40,778 bases of DNA. Source: Komagataeibacter melaceti. GTDB taxonomy: Bacteria > Pseudomonadota > Alphaproteobacteria > Acetobacterales > Acetobacteraceae. The position numbers were made by a program, and so were the translations under genes. Under the pieces are notes generated by a model. That model made no database searches. It was given only the letters and a program-made list of their open reading frames with translations, and was not told the DNA's origin. The DNA lies in contig NZ_QUWV01000124.1 in the NCBI RefSeq assembly GCF_003403295.1, forward strand, positions 1 to 40,778. The letters are read 5' to 3'. This document shows positions 1-9,868 of the stretch, piece by piece (the first letter of the stretch is position 1; each line of letters begins with the position of its first letter).

Positions 1-102
1 CACATGCCCCGCCCCACCCTGCGTCCGAACGGGTGGCTTGACCCCCGCCGCCCTACCCTGCAATCGGGTCTTCCCGGCGCGCATACCGAACCGAGTTTTC
101 CA

Positions 103-588
103 ATGACGACAATCTACGACTTCATCATGCCCACCCTTGACGGGTCCGAGATCGACTTTTCCCACCTGCGGGGCAAGCCGGTCCTTATTACCAACACCGC
201 CTCCAAATGCGGGTTCACACCGCAATACGAGGGGCTGCAGAGCCTGTGGACGACATGGCGCGGCCATGACCTGCAGGTGATCGGCGTGCCATCAAATGAT
301 TTCGGCAAGCAGGAACCCGGCTCCCCCGACGAAATCATCACGTTCTGCCAGCGCAATTACAATGTCACCTTTCCACTCACCGCCAAGAGCCATGTCCGCG
401 GACCGCAGGCCATTCCCCTGTTCCAGTGGCTGGCGCGCGAGGGCGGGTTCCTGTCGCTGCCGCGATGGAATTTCTACAAATACCTGATCGGGCGCGACGG
501 GCGGCTGGTGAACTGGTTCACCTCCATAACATCGCCCGAATCGCGCCGGGTGCAGGTGGCGGTCGAACGCGCGGTCATGGACCACTGA
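103..588 (+). CDS. Glutathione peroxidase family protein (thiol peroxidase)
   Basis: Cytoplasmic thiol peroxidase of 161 residues, the usual length for bacterial members. It reduces hydrogen peroxide or organic hydroperoxides with thioredoxin or glutathione. The peroxidatic cysteine is Cys36 in NTASKCGFT. The other tetrad residues are present as Gln70 (FGKQEPGS) and Trp122-Asn123 (RWNFYKYL). Cys82 (FCQRNY) sits where the resolving cysteine of thioredoxin-dependent members lies, so thioredoxin is the more likely reductant; this is inferred. The common FPCNQFG motif reads VPSNDFG here. The frame is open upstream to position 4, but the family N-terminus starts at the ATG at 103. Only a weak ribosome binding site precedes it. 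murJ follows after 35 bases. Confidence 0.9.
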   Translation: MTTIYDFIMPTLDGSEIDFSHLRGKPVLITNTASKCGFTPQYEGLQSLWTTWRGHDLQVIGVPSNDFGKQEPGSPDEIITFCQRNYNVTFPLTAKSHVRGPQAIPLFQWLAREGGFLSLPRWNFYKYLIGRDGRLVNWFTSITSPESRRVQVAVERAVMDH

Positions 589-623
589 TGCCCGTCCCGC
601 GCCACGCACGGGCGTACTGAGCA

Positions 624-2174
624 ATGCTGAAGGGGTTCCTGACCGTAAGCGGCTGGACCATGATCAGCCGCGTGCTGGGGCTGGTGCGAGACCAGCTTCT
701 GGCCGCGCTGCTGGGCGCGGGCGCGGCGCAGGATGCGTACCAGATCGCCTGCCGCCTGCCCAACATGTTCCGCCGCCTGTTTGGCGAGGGCGCGCTGAAC
801 GCCGCCTTCGTGCCGCTGTTCTCCTCCCTGCTGGAACGCGAGGGCAAGGACACCGCCCAGCGCTTCGCGAACGAGACGATGAGCGTGCTGCTGTCATGGC
901 TGCTGCTGCTGACCGTGTTGGGCGAGGTGTTCATGCCCGGCGTGCTGCATGTCATCGCCCCCGGCTTCACGCATGGGGACCTGCGCGATTCGCTGGCCAT
1001 ATCCCTCAGCCGCATCACCTTTCCCTACCTGTTCCTGATCTGCGGGGCCGCACTGGTGGCGGGCGTGCTCAATGGCATGCACCATTTTGGCGTGGCGGCG
1101 GCGGCCTATGTCAGTTTCAACGTGGTGGGCATCGCCTCCATCATGCTGCTGCCGCGCCTGACGGGCGACGTGGCGCATGCGGCGGCATGGGGCGTGAGCG
1201 CATCGGGCGTGATCCAGTTCGCCATCCTGCTTTACGCGGCCCGGCGCGCGGGCATGCGCCTGCAGCTGGTCGCCCCGTGCGTGACGCCGCGCATCCGCAC
1301 GCTGCTTGGCCGCATGGGGGTGGGGCTGGTGGGCAGCGGGATCACGCAGATCAATTTCATGGTCGATACCATCATCGCCACCCTGCTGCCGGCGGGCAGC
1401 GTATCGCTCATGTATTTTGCCGACCGGGTGAACCAGTTGCCGCTGGGCGTGCTGGGGGCGGCGGCGGGCACCACGCTGCTGCCCGTACTCACCCGCTCAC
1501 TGGCGGCGGGGGATGTTGCCGGGGCGCACGCCACGCAGAACCGTGCCATCTCCTACGCCCTCATCCTGACGCTGCCTGCGGCGGCGGGGCTTCTGGTCAT
1601 TGCCGCACCTGTCATGATGGCGCTGTTCGGGCATGGGCATTTCTCGGCGCGGGATGCCGTGCTGGCCGCGCAGTCGCTGCGGGCCTATGCGGTGGGGCTG
1701 CCCGCCTTCGTTCTGGTCAAGGTGCTGGCCCCCGGCTTCTTCGCGCGTGGTGACACCCGCACGCCGGTGCTGGTGGGCACGGCCACGCTGGTGCTGAACT
1801 TCATCCTGAACGTAAGTTTCATGCGCTGGCTGGCGCATATCGGCCCGCCACTGGCCAGCAGCCTTGCCGCCATGGTGAACGCGGGTGCGCTGGCGTTCCT
1901 GCTCAGGCGGCGCGGGGCGCTGGTTTCCGACCCTGTCCTTGGCCGCCAGCTTGCGGGCATGGTGGGCTGCGCGGCACTCATGGCGCTTGGGCTGTTCGGA
2001 ATGGAATATACCCCGCTGGGTGGCGCCATGACGGCGGGGCCACTCATGCGCCTGGTGGATGTGGGCGTGATGATCGTGGTGGGGATGGGGCTGTACCTGG
2101 CGGGACTGCACATGATGGGCGTGGCCGACATGCGGCAGGTGGCGGGGGCCATTACCCGGCGGCTGCGGCGATAG
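624..2174 (+). CDS. murJ: Lipid II flippase MurJ (MviN)
   Basis: Integral inner-membrane protein of 516 residues in the MOP superfamily. It flips the peptidoglycan precursor lipid II to the periplasmic face. The N-terminus carries the family signature, SRVLGLVRD at 15-23 followed by PNMFRRLFGEGALNAAF near 46-62. Arg16, Arg22 and Arg50/51 correspond by eye to the conserved cavity arginines of characterised MurJ. About 14 hydrophobic segments run through the whole protein. Length and start fit the family. It lies 35 bases after the peroxidase gene and 54 bases before mutS, all on the same strand. Confidence 0.95.
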   Translation: MLKGFLTVSGWTMISRVLGLVRDQLLAALLGAGAAQDAYQIACRLPNMFRRLFGEGALNAAFVPLFSSLLEREGKDTAQRFANETMSVLLSWLLLLTVLGEVFMPGVLHVIAPGFTHGDLRDSLAISLSRITFPYLFLICGAALVAGVLNGMHHFGVAAAAYVSFNVVGIASIMLLPRLTGDVAHAAAWGVSASGVIQFAILLYAARRAGMRLQLVAPCVTPRIRTLLGRMGVGLVGSGITQINFMVDTIIATLLPAGSVSLMYFADRVNQLPLGVLGAAAGTTLLPVLTRSLAAGDVAGAHATQNRAISYALILTLPAAAGLLVIAAPVMMALFGHGHFSARDAVLAAQSLRAYAVGLPAFVLVKVLAPGFFARGDTRTPVLVGTATLVLNFILNVSFMRWLAHIGPPLASSLAAMVNAGALAFLLRRRGALVSDPVLGRQLAGMVGCAALMALGLFGMEYTPLGGAMTAGPLMRLVDVGVMIVVGMGLYLAGLHMMGVADMRQVAGAITRRLRR

Positions 2175-2228
2175 GCCGCGCCAAATCCGGGCTGGCGAAT
2201 CCCCTGCCCCAGCGGCTAGACACCGGGC

Positions 2229-4847
2229 ATGACATTCCCATCCCCCGAAGGTGCCACGCCCGCCATGGCGCAGTGGTTCGCGCTCAAGGCCGAACACCCT
2301 GACGCCCTCCTGTTCTTCCGGATGGGAGATTTCTACGAACTGTTTTTCAATGACGCCGAAGCCGCCGCCTCGGCGCTGGATATTTCGCTGACCGCACGCG
2401 GCACGCATGGTGGTGAGCCGATTCCCATGTGCGGCGTGCCGGTCCATGCGGCGCAGGCCTATCTGGCGCGCCTGATCCGGCGCGGGTTCCGTGTCTCGGT
2501 CGCGGAACAGACCGAAGCACCGCGCAAGGGCCGCGCCGCCGCCAAGGCCCCGCTGCGGCGCGCCGTCGTGCGGCTGATCACCCCCGGCACGCTGACCGAA
2601 GATGAACTTCTGGAAGCGGGGCGGCAGAACCTGCTGGCCTGTATTGTCTGCCCCACCGGGCGGCAGGGCGGTGATCCGGGTCTGGCATGGATTGATATTT
2701 CCACCGGGCTGTTCGAGACCGCCAGCGTACCCGCGCATGATATGCATGACCTGCTGGGAAGGCTGGACCCGGCGGAAATCCTGTGCGCCGATGATGTGGA
2801 CCTGGGTGACTTCGCGGACCGGCGCACCCCCGTCCTGCTCCCGGCCAGCACGGATGCTGCCCGCCAGCGCATGGCCGAGGCCTTTGGCGTAGCCAGCCTC
2901 GACGCGTTCGGCACCTTCACCGATGCCGAGGCAATGGCGGCAGCAGCGGCCATTGATTACATCCGCCGCAGTCAGGCCGGGCAGTTGCCCCGCCTGTCAT
3001 ATCCCCGCCCCGGCAATGCGCAGGACGTGCTGGGCCTTGACCCCGCCACGCGCGCCAGCCTCGACCTGCTGCGCAGCCGCGATGGCACGACCGAACACAC
3101 GCTGTTCGCTGCCGTGGCGCGCACCGTTACCGCCGCGGGCAGCCGCATGCTGGCGGACTGGATCGCTGCCCCCCTGACCGACCCTGCCACCATCGCGCGC
3201 CGTCAGGCCGGGTGGACGTGGCTGCTGGACAAGCCCGACCTGCGCGACGGGCTGCGCGCCAGCCTGCGCGCCGCCCCCGACATGGCCCGCGCACTGGGGC
3301 GGCTTTCACTCGGCCGGGGGCAGCCACGCGATGCGGTGGCCATCCGCCTCGCCCTTGATGTCGCGCGTGAGATCAGGACGATCCTGAACCAGCGCGAAGA
3401 CCTGCCCCCCATCTTGGCGCTGGCGGCGGGGCATCTCGACCGCGCGCATGACCTGCAGGACCTGCTGGCCCGCGCCCTGGCTGAAAACCCGCCCGCGCGC
3501 ATGGATGATGGCGGCACGATCGCTGCGGGATATGACGCCGAACTCGACAGCCATCGTGAACTGCGCGATGGCAGCCGCCGGGTCATTGCGGCACTCCAGC
3601 AGGAATATGCCGAACATTTCGGCATCCCCAACCTCAAGATCCGCCACCATGCCCAGCTTGGCTATGTGATCGAGGTGCCTGCCGCCGCCGCCACGCGGCT
3701 GCGCGGCAATGCGGAACTGATCATGCGGCAGGGCACGGCCAGCGCCAGCCGCTTTTCAACCGAGCGGCTGGTCGCACTTGACCAGAAGATTGCGCAGGCG
3801 GCCGAAAACGCGACCCTGCGCGAGCGCCACCTGTTCACGCAGGTCGTGCGCCAGATCCTTGATGAACCCGCCCTGCCGGACATGGCCGCCGCACTGGCGG
3901 GCATCGACATCGCACAGTCCTGCGCCGTGCTGGCGGGGGGCGGGACATGGTGCTGCCCGCAGGTGGGCGATGACACGGCCTTTGTCATCCATGCGGGCCG
4001 TCACCCGGTGGTGGAGGCGGCCCTGCCACGGAACGCGCGCTTCACCCCCAATGACTGCGACCTTGAGCCCGACCACCGCGTCATGCTGCTGACCGGGCCG
4101 AACATGGCGGGCAAGTCCACCTTTCTCCGCCAGGTGGCCCTTGCGATCATCCTTGCGCAGGCCGGGCTGCCGGTGGCAGCACAGGACATGCGCCTGGGCG
4201 TGGTGGACCGCCTGTTCTCGCGCGTGGGCGCGGCTGATGACCTGGCGCGCGGGCGCTCGACCTTCATGGTGGAAATGACCGAGACGGCGGCCATCCTCAA
4301 TCAGGCGGGACCGCGCTCGCTTGTGGTGGTGGACGAGATCGGGCGCGGCACCTCCACGCTGGACGGGCTGGCCATTGCATGGGCCGTGCTGGAAACGCTG
4401 CACTCCACCCTGCGCTGCCGCGCGATCTTCGCCACGCATTTCCATGAACTGGCCGAGCTTGCCAACAGCATGCCGCGCCTGTCGCCCCACACCATGAGCG
4501 TGCGGGAATGGAAGGGGCAGGTCATATTCCAGCACGAGGTCGTGCCCGGCTGCGCCCGGCGGAGCTGGGGCGTGCATGTCGCCCGCCTGGCCGGGGTGCC
4601 CGACGCCGTGGTGCGCCGCGCGGGCAGACTTCTGTCCATGCTGGAAAAAGAACGTGGCCGGCAGGCCCCGCCGCTGCCGCTGTTCGAACAGGCAGCCCCC
4701 GCACCGGACGCGGACCCCGTGCCGGAGCCCGCACCCACCGTGCCGCCCGCCATCATGGAAATGCTCGAGGGGCTGGACCCCGATGCGCTCACCCCCCGCA
4801 CGGCGCTGGAAATGCTTTATCACCTCAAAAAACTGATGAAAGCCTGA
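2229..4847 (+). CDS. mutS: DNA mismatch repair protein MutS
   Basis: Mismatch-recognition ATPase of 872 residues that binds mispaired or looped DNA and recruits MutL. The mismatch-binding Phe-x-Glu motif is F35-Y36-E37 in MGDFYELF. The connector, lever and clamp domains follow. The C-terminal ATPase has Walker A GPNMAGKST at about 623-631, Walker B VVVDEIGRGTSTLDG near 697-712, and the FATHFHEL switch shortly after. The C-terminal tail after about residue 800 is proline/alanine-rich and then ends in the short helical segment typical of MutS. It is full length with no sign of disruption. No strong ribosome binding site is visible before the ATG. Confidence 0.97.
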   Translation: MTFPSPEGATPAMAQWFALKAEHPDALLFFRMGDFYELFFNDAEAAASALDISLTARGTHGGEPIPMCGVPVHAAQAYLARLIRRGFRVSVAEQTEAPRKGRAAAKAPLRRAVVRLITPGTLTEDELLEAGRQNLLACIVCPTGRQGGDPGLAWIDISTGLFETASVPAHDMHDLLGRLDPAEILCADDVDLGDFADRRTPVLLPASTDAARQRMAEAFGVASLDAFGTFTDAEAMAAAAAIDYIRRSQAGQLPRLSYPRPGNAQDVLGLDPATRASLDLLRSRDGTTEHTLFAAVARTVTAAGSRMLADWIAAPLTDPATIARRQAGWTWLLDKPDLRDGLRASLRAAPDMARALGRLSLGRGQPRDAVAIRLALDVAREIRTILNQREDLPPILALAAGHLDRAHDLQDLLARALAENPPARMDDGGTIAAGYDAELDSHRELRDGSRRVIAALQQEYAEHFGIPNLKIRHHAQLGYVIEVPAAAATRLRGNAELIMRQGTASASRFSTERLVALDQKIAQAAENATLRERHLFTQVVRQILDEPALPDMAAALAGIDIAQSCAVLAGGGTWCCPQVGDDTAFVIHAGRHPVVEAALPRNARFTPNDCDLEPDHRVMLLTGPNMAGKSTFLRQVALAIILAQAGLPVAAQDMRLGVVDRLFSRVGAADDLARGRSTFMVEMTETAAILNQAGPRSLVVVDEIGRGTSTLDGLAIAWAVLETLHSTLRCRAIFATHFHELAELANSMPRLSPHTMSVREWKGQVIFQHEVVPGCARRSWGVHVARLAGVPDAVVRRAGRLLSMLEKERGRQAPPLPLFEQAAPAPDADPVPEPAPTVPPAIMEMLEGLDPDALTPRTALEMLYHLKKLMKA

Positions 4848-4929
4848 TACGGCACTGGACCTGACCCCATCAACGGCGGCACACTCACGCCTGACCTTGA
4901 CCGCATTTACAGGACGCCATCCGCCCACG

Positions 4930-7830
4930 ATGTCGAACGCTGATTCCCCCTGCGCCTCCTCCGCCGAGGCGATGACAGACGCCCTTCACGCCGCCCTTTT
5001 CCCATCGGGGGGGCGCGATGACGATGCCCGCGGCCTGCCGCGCGATGAGGCGATCGGCCTGTTCCGTCGCCACATGTCGCGCTACCAGGCCCATGTGCGC
5101 GAGGAATTCGAGCATCATCGCCTGGGCGGGGCGGAGGCGGGCAAGCTGCTTGCCGCCTATACCGACGGGATGATCCGCGTACTGGGCGAATTCGCCACGC
5201 GGCACGCGGGCATCGACTCGCGCCATGAGGTGCCTTTCGCCGTTGCGGCCACGGGTGGCTACGGGCGCGGCCTGCTGGCCCCGTTCAGTGACATCGACCT
5301 GCTGTTCCTGACCCCGGACACCCCGGCGGGCGATATTCGGGACTGCGTGGAATACATCCTGTATTTCCTGTGGGATCTGGGGCTGAAGGTCGGGCACGCC
5401 ACCCGCACCATCAATGAATGCATTGCCGAGGCGGAAGCCGACACCACCGTCCGCACCACGCTGCTTGACGCCCGTTTCCTGACCGGCAGCGCCACGCTGT
5501 TCGCCATGTTCGAGGCCCGCTACATCGTGGCCTGCGTGCGGGCCGGGGCCGACCGCTTCATTACCGACAAGCGCAAGGAACGCGCGGCCCGCCACCACCG
5601 CTTTGGTGACAGCCCCTACCTTGTCGAACCCAATGTGAAGGAAGGCCGCGGCGGCCTGCGTGACCTCCAGACACTTTACTGGATGTGCCGCTACACCTTT
5701 GGCACCCGCCATGTATCCGACCTGCTGGCGCCGGGGTTCAGTGAACTCGGCCTGCTGACCGAGCAGGAAGCCAAGCGCGCCCGCCGGGCGTGGGACTTCC
5801 TGTGGCGGGTGCGCTTCCACCTGCATTACGTGTCGGGCCGGGCCGAGGAACGGCTGACATTCGATGTGCAGCCCGTCGTAGGCGGGCGCATGGGCTATAC
5901 GCGCCACGGGCGGCAGGTGGGGGTGGAACGCTTCATGCGCCACTACTTCCTGACCGTGCGCGATGTCATGCGCCTGACACTGGTGCTGGAACCCGCCGTG
6001 CTGCGCCAGGCGCTCGGCCCGGTGGCCAACGCGCCCGAGGCCGACAGCCAGATGCGCGACGCGGGCTTTACCGTGCTGGACGGGCGCATCCTGCCCCAGC
6101 GTGGCACGTCGTTCGAGGATGAACCCATCCAGATGATGCGCCTGCTGGACTGGGCCAAGAAGCGCAAGCTGCCCATCCACCCGCTGGCCATGCACCAGCT
6201 GATCCGCTGGGAGCGCAAGGCCGCGAGCCTGCGCGGCGACCCGGAAACGGCGCGCATCTTCCTTGATCTCATGTGCGGGGAACCGCCCACCCGCGCGCAG
6301 CGCGCGGCCCGCGCGGCCGAGAACGCGCCCGAACGCGCCGACGCGCCGCAGACCTTCCACCTGATGGATGAAGGTCGGCGCAAGGGGAACGCCTACTGGC
6401 TGCATATCCTCAACGAGACCGGACTCATGGGCCGCCTGCTGCCCGACTGGTCGCGCGTTGTGGGGCAGATGCAGTTCGACACCTATCATGTGTTCACGGT
6501 GGACGAGCACATCATCGACGCCCTGCGTATCCTTGGCCGGGTGGAACATGGGCAGATGGCCGATGAAATCCCCCTGGCCTATGACCTTGCGCTCAACCTG
6601 CATTCACGCCGGGCGCTGTACGTGGCCGTGCTGCTGCATGACATCGCCAAGGGCCGGGGCGGCGACCATTCGGAAATCGGCTCACAGATCGCGCTGTATG
6701 TCTGCCCGGAACTGGGCATGGACAGCGAGGAGACGGAAACGGTCTCTTGGCTGGTGCTGCACCACCTGCTGCTCAGCCACACCGCGTTCCAGCGCGATAT
6801 TGATGACCCCAAGACCATCCTTGACCTGGCGGACATCATCCAGTCGCCCGAGCGACTGCGCCTGCTGCTGCTGCTGACCATTGTGGACATGCGCGCGGTG
6901 GGGCCGCGTGTGTGGAATGCGTGGAAGGCGACCCTGCTGAACGAGCTGTACATGCGCGTGGCCGAAGTACTGGAGGGCAGCCTCGCCACGACCGAACGCG
7001 ACGTACGCGTGGAACGCGCCAAGACGGCCACCGCCCAGTGGCTGGTGGAAGATGGCATGAACGAGACCGATGTCTCGCACTTCATGCAACTGGGTTACGG
7101 CAGTTACTGGCTGTCCTTCGATCACGACACCCATGCCCGCCATGCCCGGCTGATCAGCGATTCGGAGCGGCTGCACTCCCCCCTTACGGTCGAGACCCAG
7201 CCGCTTCCCGCCCGGGGCGTGACCGAAGTCACGATCTATGCCGCCGACCATCCGGGCCTGTTTTCACAGATTGCGGGGGCCGTGGCCATTTCCGGGGCCT
7301 CCATCGTGGATGCGCGCATCCATACCATGACCAATGGTATGGCGCTGGATACGCTGTGGATTCAGGATGCGGGCGGTTCCGCGTTCGAGGAGCCGCAGCA
7401 GCTTGGCCGCCTGTCCCTGCTGATCGAGCAGGCGCTGACGGGGCATATCAACATCGACAATGAAATCGCACAGTGTGGCCGCCGCCTGAGCGGGCGGCGC
7501 ATGCGGGCGATCCATGTGCCGCCGCGCGTGGTGATCGACAACCGGGCGTCGAACACCTGCACGGTGGTCGAAATCAACGGTCGCGACCGCCCCGGCCTGC
7601 TGCATGACGTCACGGCGGCGCTGGGTGAGCAGAAGCTCCAGATCGCATCCGCCCATATCACCACTTATGGCGTGCGGGCGGTTGACGTCTTCTACGTCAA
7701 GGACCTGTTCGGGCTGAAGATCACGGACAAGGAGCGCCTTGACCGTATCCGCGCTGCCCTGCTGTCGGGCCTGCAGGAGGCCGAGGCAGCAGCCCAGCGC
7801 CGTTCCACCGAACTGGAAAGCATTAACTGA
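4930..7830 (+). CDS. glnD: Bifunctional PII uridylyltransferase/uridylyl-removing enzyme GlnD
   Basis: Glutamine sensor that uridylylates PII proteins (GlnB/GlnK) when glutamine is low and removes UMP when it is high. The order is canonical. A nucleotidyltransferase domain has GGYGRG at 109-114 and SDIDLLF just after. The GlnD-specific helical domain follows. An HD phosphohydrolase domain has LLHDIAKGRGGDHSEIG with its His near residue 571. Two C-terminal ACT domains follow (ADHPGLFSQIAGA and RDRPGLLHDVTAAL). The ATG at 4930 gives 966 residues. An in-frame TTG at 4897 would add 11 residues and cannot be excluded. The last 8 bases overlap the convergent gene downstream. It is functionally linked to gltBD at the other end of the window. 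Confidence 0.96.
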   Translation: MSNADSPCASSAEAMTDALHAALFPSGGRDDDARGLPRDEAIGLFRRHMSRYQAHVREEFEHHRLGGAEAGKLLAAYTDGMIRVLGEFATRHAGIDSRHEVPFAVAATGGYGRGLLAPFSDIDLLFLTPDTPAGDIRDCVEYILYFLWDLGLKVGHATRTINECIAEAEADTTVRTTLLDARFLTGSATLFAMFEARYIVACVRAGADRFITDKRKERAARHHRFGDSPYLVEPNVKEGRGGLRDLQTLYWMCRYTFGTRHVSDLLAPGFSELGLLTEQEAKRARRAWDFLWRVRFHLHYVSGRAEERLTFDVQPVVGGRMGYTRHGRQVGVERFMRHYFLTVRDVMRLTLVLEPAVLRQALGPVANAPEADSQMRDAGFTVLDGRILPQRGTSFEDEPIQMMRLLDWAKKRKLPIHPLAMHQLIRWERKAASLRGDPETARIFLDLMCGEPPTRAQRAARAAENAPERADAPQTFHLMDEGRRKGNAYWLHILNETGLMGRLLPDWSRVVGQMQFDTYHVFTVDEHIIDALRILGRVEHGQMADEIPLAYDLALNLHSRRALYVAVLLHDIAKGRGGDHSEIGSQIALYVCPELGMDSEETETVSWLVLHHLLLSHTAFQRDIDDPKTILDLADIIQSPERLRLLLLLTIVDMRAVGPRVWNAWKATLLNELYMRVAEVLEGSLATTERDVRVERAKTATAQWLVEDGMNETDVSHFMQLGYGSYWLSFDHDTHARHARLISDSERLHSPLTVETQPLPARGVTEVTIYAADHPGLFSQIAGAVAISGASIVDARIHTMTNGMALDTLWIQDAGGSAFEEPQQLGRLSLLIEQALTGHINIDNEIAQCGRRLSGRRMRAIHVPPRVVIDNRASNTCTVVEINGRDRPGLLHDVTAALGEQKLQIASAHITTYGVRAVDVFYVKDLFGLKITDKERLDRIRAALLSGLQEAEAAAQRRSTELESIN

Positions 7831-9775
7831 CCCCTGCGCCCCGCCCTGCCACCAATGCGCGCAGGGCTGTGCATATATCGGCCACCACCTGCCGCCAGGC
7901 GCTGTCTGGCGGCATGAGGCCGCGCTGACGGAACTGCCGCAGGGTCGGGTACCACTGGCTGGTGCGCGGGTAATCCCCACATACGCCCGATGTATCGGGC
8001 AAAGGCCGTGAGGCCGCAGGCCCGTCGAACGCGGGCGACCAGCGCCAGTCCCCCCCGAAGCGGTTGAGCAGCCAGACCGGGCAGCCCATGGCCCCGGCCA
8101 GATGGGCCGCAAGCGTATCCACACTGATGACCAGATCCAGCGTGGCGACCAGTCGCGCGGTATCCAGCAGGTCGCCGCCTGCCGCACCTTCCTGTTGCAC
8201 GAAATCCGGTGTTCCCTCCGCCCTCGGGCCAAGGGATATGAAGGTGACACCCGCAACTGCCGCCAGTGGCGCAAGGACGCTAGCGGGAATGGAACGACGC
8301 GCATCAAACCGATAGGCCGGGTTGCCCGCGTGGCACAGGCCAACCCGTAAATTCTCCTGTTTCTCCCCACCGGGCCGCCATGACGCCTCGCCCAGATAGG
8401 GGATGAAATCCGGCACCGTGGTCGTGCCCAGCACATGCGGCAGGCTGAACAGGTCACACTGGCTGCGCGCACCCCTTCCACCATTTATGTCAGGGGTGAT
8501 AATTTCTATGGGGTGAATGGCATCGTGCATGTGGCGCTCCAGAGTGAGCGCCAGCCTGTACAGCGCGGGCGGCACTTCCAGCACCACCGGCACGCGCTGC
8601 GCTGCAAGCGGCACATAACGCATGAAATGAATGGCATCCCCCAGCCCCTGCGCCATATGCACCAGCAGCCTGCCGCCAGCCGGTAGCGCCCGGCCATTCC
8701 AGCGCGGCAGGGTTGCCGTGCCCGGATGCGGCGGCAGGAAGGCAAGCCGGGATTCCCATAATGCCCAGCCCTGCGCCATCTCACCCTGCGCCAGCCGCAC
8801 GACACCCAGATTGAAGCGCGCACGGGCCAGTGTATCGGCGTCCGCCGGTGGGTGTGCGGCCAGTATGGCCTCATAACCCGCGCGGGCCTGCGCGTGCTGG
8901 CCCATCTCGAACAGTCCGGTCATGCGGTTCAGGGTGATGCGGGCATCATCGGGTTGCAGGAACTGCGCCTGCCGGAGTGCGGCCTCCGCCCCGGCCATAT
9001 CCCCCAGCGCCATGCGGGCAAGGCCAAGATTGTTGCAGGTTTCTGCCGCAGGATGGGCCGCCATGGCGCGCTGGAGCAGACCAGCGGCCGGGCGCATCTC
9101 GCCCCGCGCGAACAGGAGAGACCCCAGTAACGAGAGTGCGGCGCCGTCCGCCGGGTCATGGTCCAGCCGGGTGCGCAGCGTGGCTTCGGCCTGCGCCCCC
9201 TGCCCCAGCGCGCACAGCATCTCCGCCAGTTCATGGGCATATGGTCCATGGTCTGGCGCAAGCCGCACGGCCTGCCGCATCAACGCCACCGCTGCCCCGC
9301 GCCTGCCACGCCGCCACAAGAACCGGGCATGCAGGGCACGGCTGGTCCCGTCATGCGGGCCGGACAGGCGCACGACGTGCCCGAAACCGCGTGCCGCCGC
9401 CAGCGTATCGCCGGTGCGTTCCATGACCTCCGCCCATGCCAGCATGACGGAAATATCACCGGGTTGTGCCAGCAGCGCGCGGTCCATCGCCGCGCGTGCG
9501 GGAACCCCATGCCCGCGCACCAGCAACGCCTGCGCCAGCACGACATGATACCGCCCGTCCGGCGCATGGCGCAGCGCCCGGCCCGCAAGGGCTATGGCAA
9601 GGTCCGCTCGCCCGGCGGCCAGCGCGACACAGGCCAGCCCGTGCAGGGCGTCCGGGTCATCCCTGCATTTATCTGACATGGCGGCAAAACAGGCCCGCGC
9701 GGCCACGGCGTCACCCGCGCGCAGCGCCGCATGGCCCCGCGCCAGCAGGGCCGCCCTGTCCCGGCTTTCATGCAT
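7823..9775 (-). CDS. Tetratricopeptide-repeat protein with C-terminal glycosyltransferase-like domain
   Basis: Protein of 650 residues. The N-terminal 320 or so residues are alanine-rich TPR units, for example DDPDALHGLACVALAAG and HPAAETCNNLGLARMALGD. The remainder resembles the glycosyltransferase-B-like domain common in TPR proteins of acetic acid bacteria. It shows HMAQGLGDAIHFMRYVPLAA, VGLCHAGNPAY, LVISVDTLAAHLAGAMGCPV and a terminal SQWYPTLRQFRQ. The GLGD and SVDT-AHLAGA motifs are what one expects of a sugar-nucleotide-binding fold, but donor and acceptor are unknown. The ATG at 9775 is preceded by a strong AGGGGAGGG ribosome binding site. A GTG 39 bases upstream is in frame but less likely. 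The gene converges on glnD, with the two stop regions overlapping by 8 bases, and diverges from the M32 peptidase gene. Confidence 0.8.
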   Translation of the reverse strand: MHESRDRAALLARGHAALRAGDAVAARACFAAMSDKCRDDPDALHGLACVALAAGRADLAIALAGRALRHAPDGRYHVVLAQALLVRGHGVPARAAMDRALLAQPGDISVMLAWAEVMERTGDTLAAARGFGHVVRLSGPHDGTSRALHARFLWRRGRRGAAVALMRQAVRLAPDHGPYAHELAEMLCALGQGAQAEATLRTRLDHDPADGAALSLLGSLLFARGEMRPAAGLLQRAMAAHPAAETCNNLGLARMALGDMAGAEAALRQAQFLQPDDARITLNRMTGLFEMGQHAQARAGYEAILAAHPPADADTLARARFNLGVVRLAQGEMAQGWALWESRLAFLPPHPGTATLPRWNGRALPAGGRLLVHMAQGLGDAIHFMRYVPLAAQRVPVVLEVPPALYRLALTLERHMHDAIHPIEIITPDINGGRGARSQCDLFSLPHVLGTTTVPDFIPYLGEASWRPGGEKQENLRVGLCHAGNPAYRFDARRSIPASVLAPLAAVAGVTFISLGPRAEGTPDFVQQEGAAGGDLLDTARLVATLDLVISVDTLAAHLAGAMGCPVWLLNRFGGDWRWSPAFDGPAASRPLPDTSGVCGDYPRTSQWYPTLRQFRQRGLMPPDSAWRQVVADICTALRALVAGRGAGVS

Positions 9776-9868
9776 GGTGTCCCTCCCCTTGCAAGGTGCC
9801 GGAGGCTCCTGCACAGTTCACGGACCGTCCTTACGGGACAGACTATTAAGATTCAGTCAGGACCTTTC

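Noticed and set aside
1-102. Sigma-70 promoter before the peroxidase gene
   Set aside because: A TTGACC at 38-43 has no -10 box at acceptable spacing.
1497-2747. A 416-codon minus-strand frame opposite murJ and mutS
   Set aside because: It is antisense to two well-supported genes and rich in Arg, His, Pro and Gln, typical of a high-GC shadow frame.
4885-6603. A 572-codon minus-strand frame opposite glnD
   Set aside because: It is antisense to conserved GlnD domains and has no recognisable domain.
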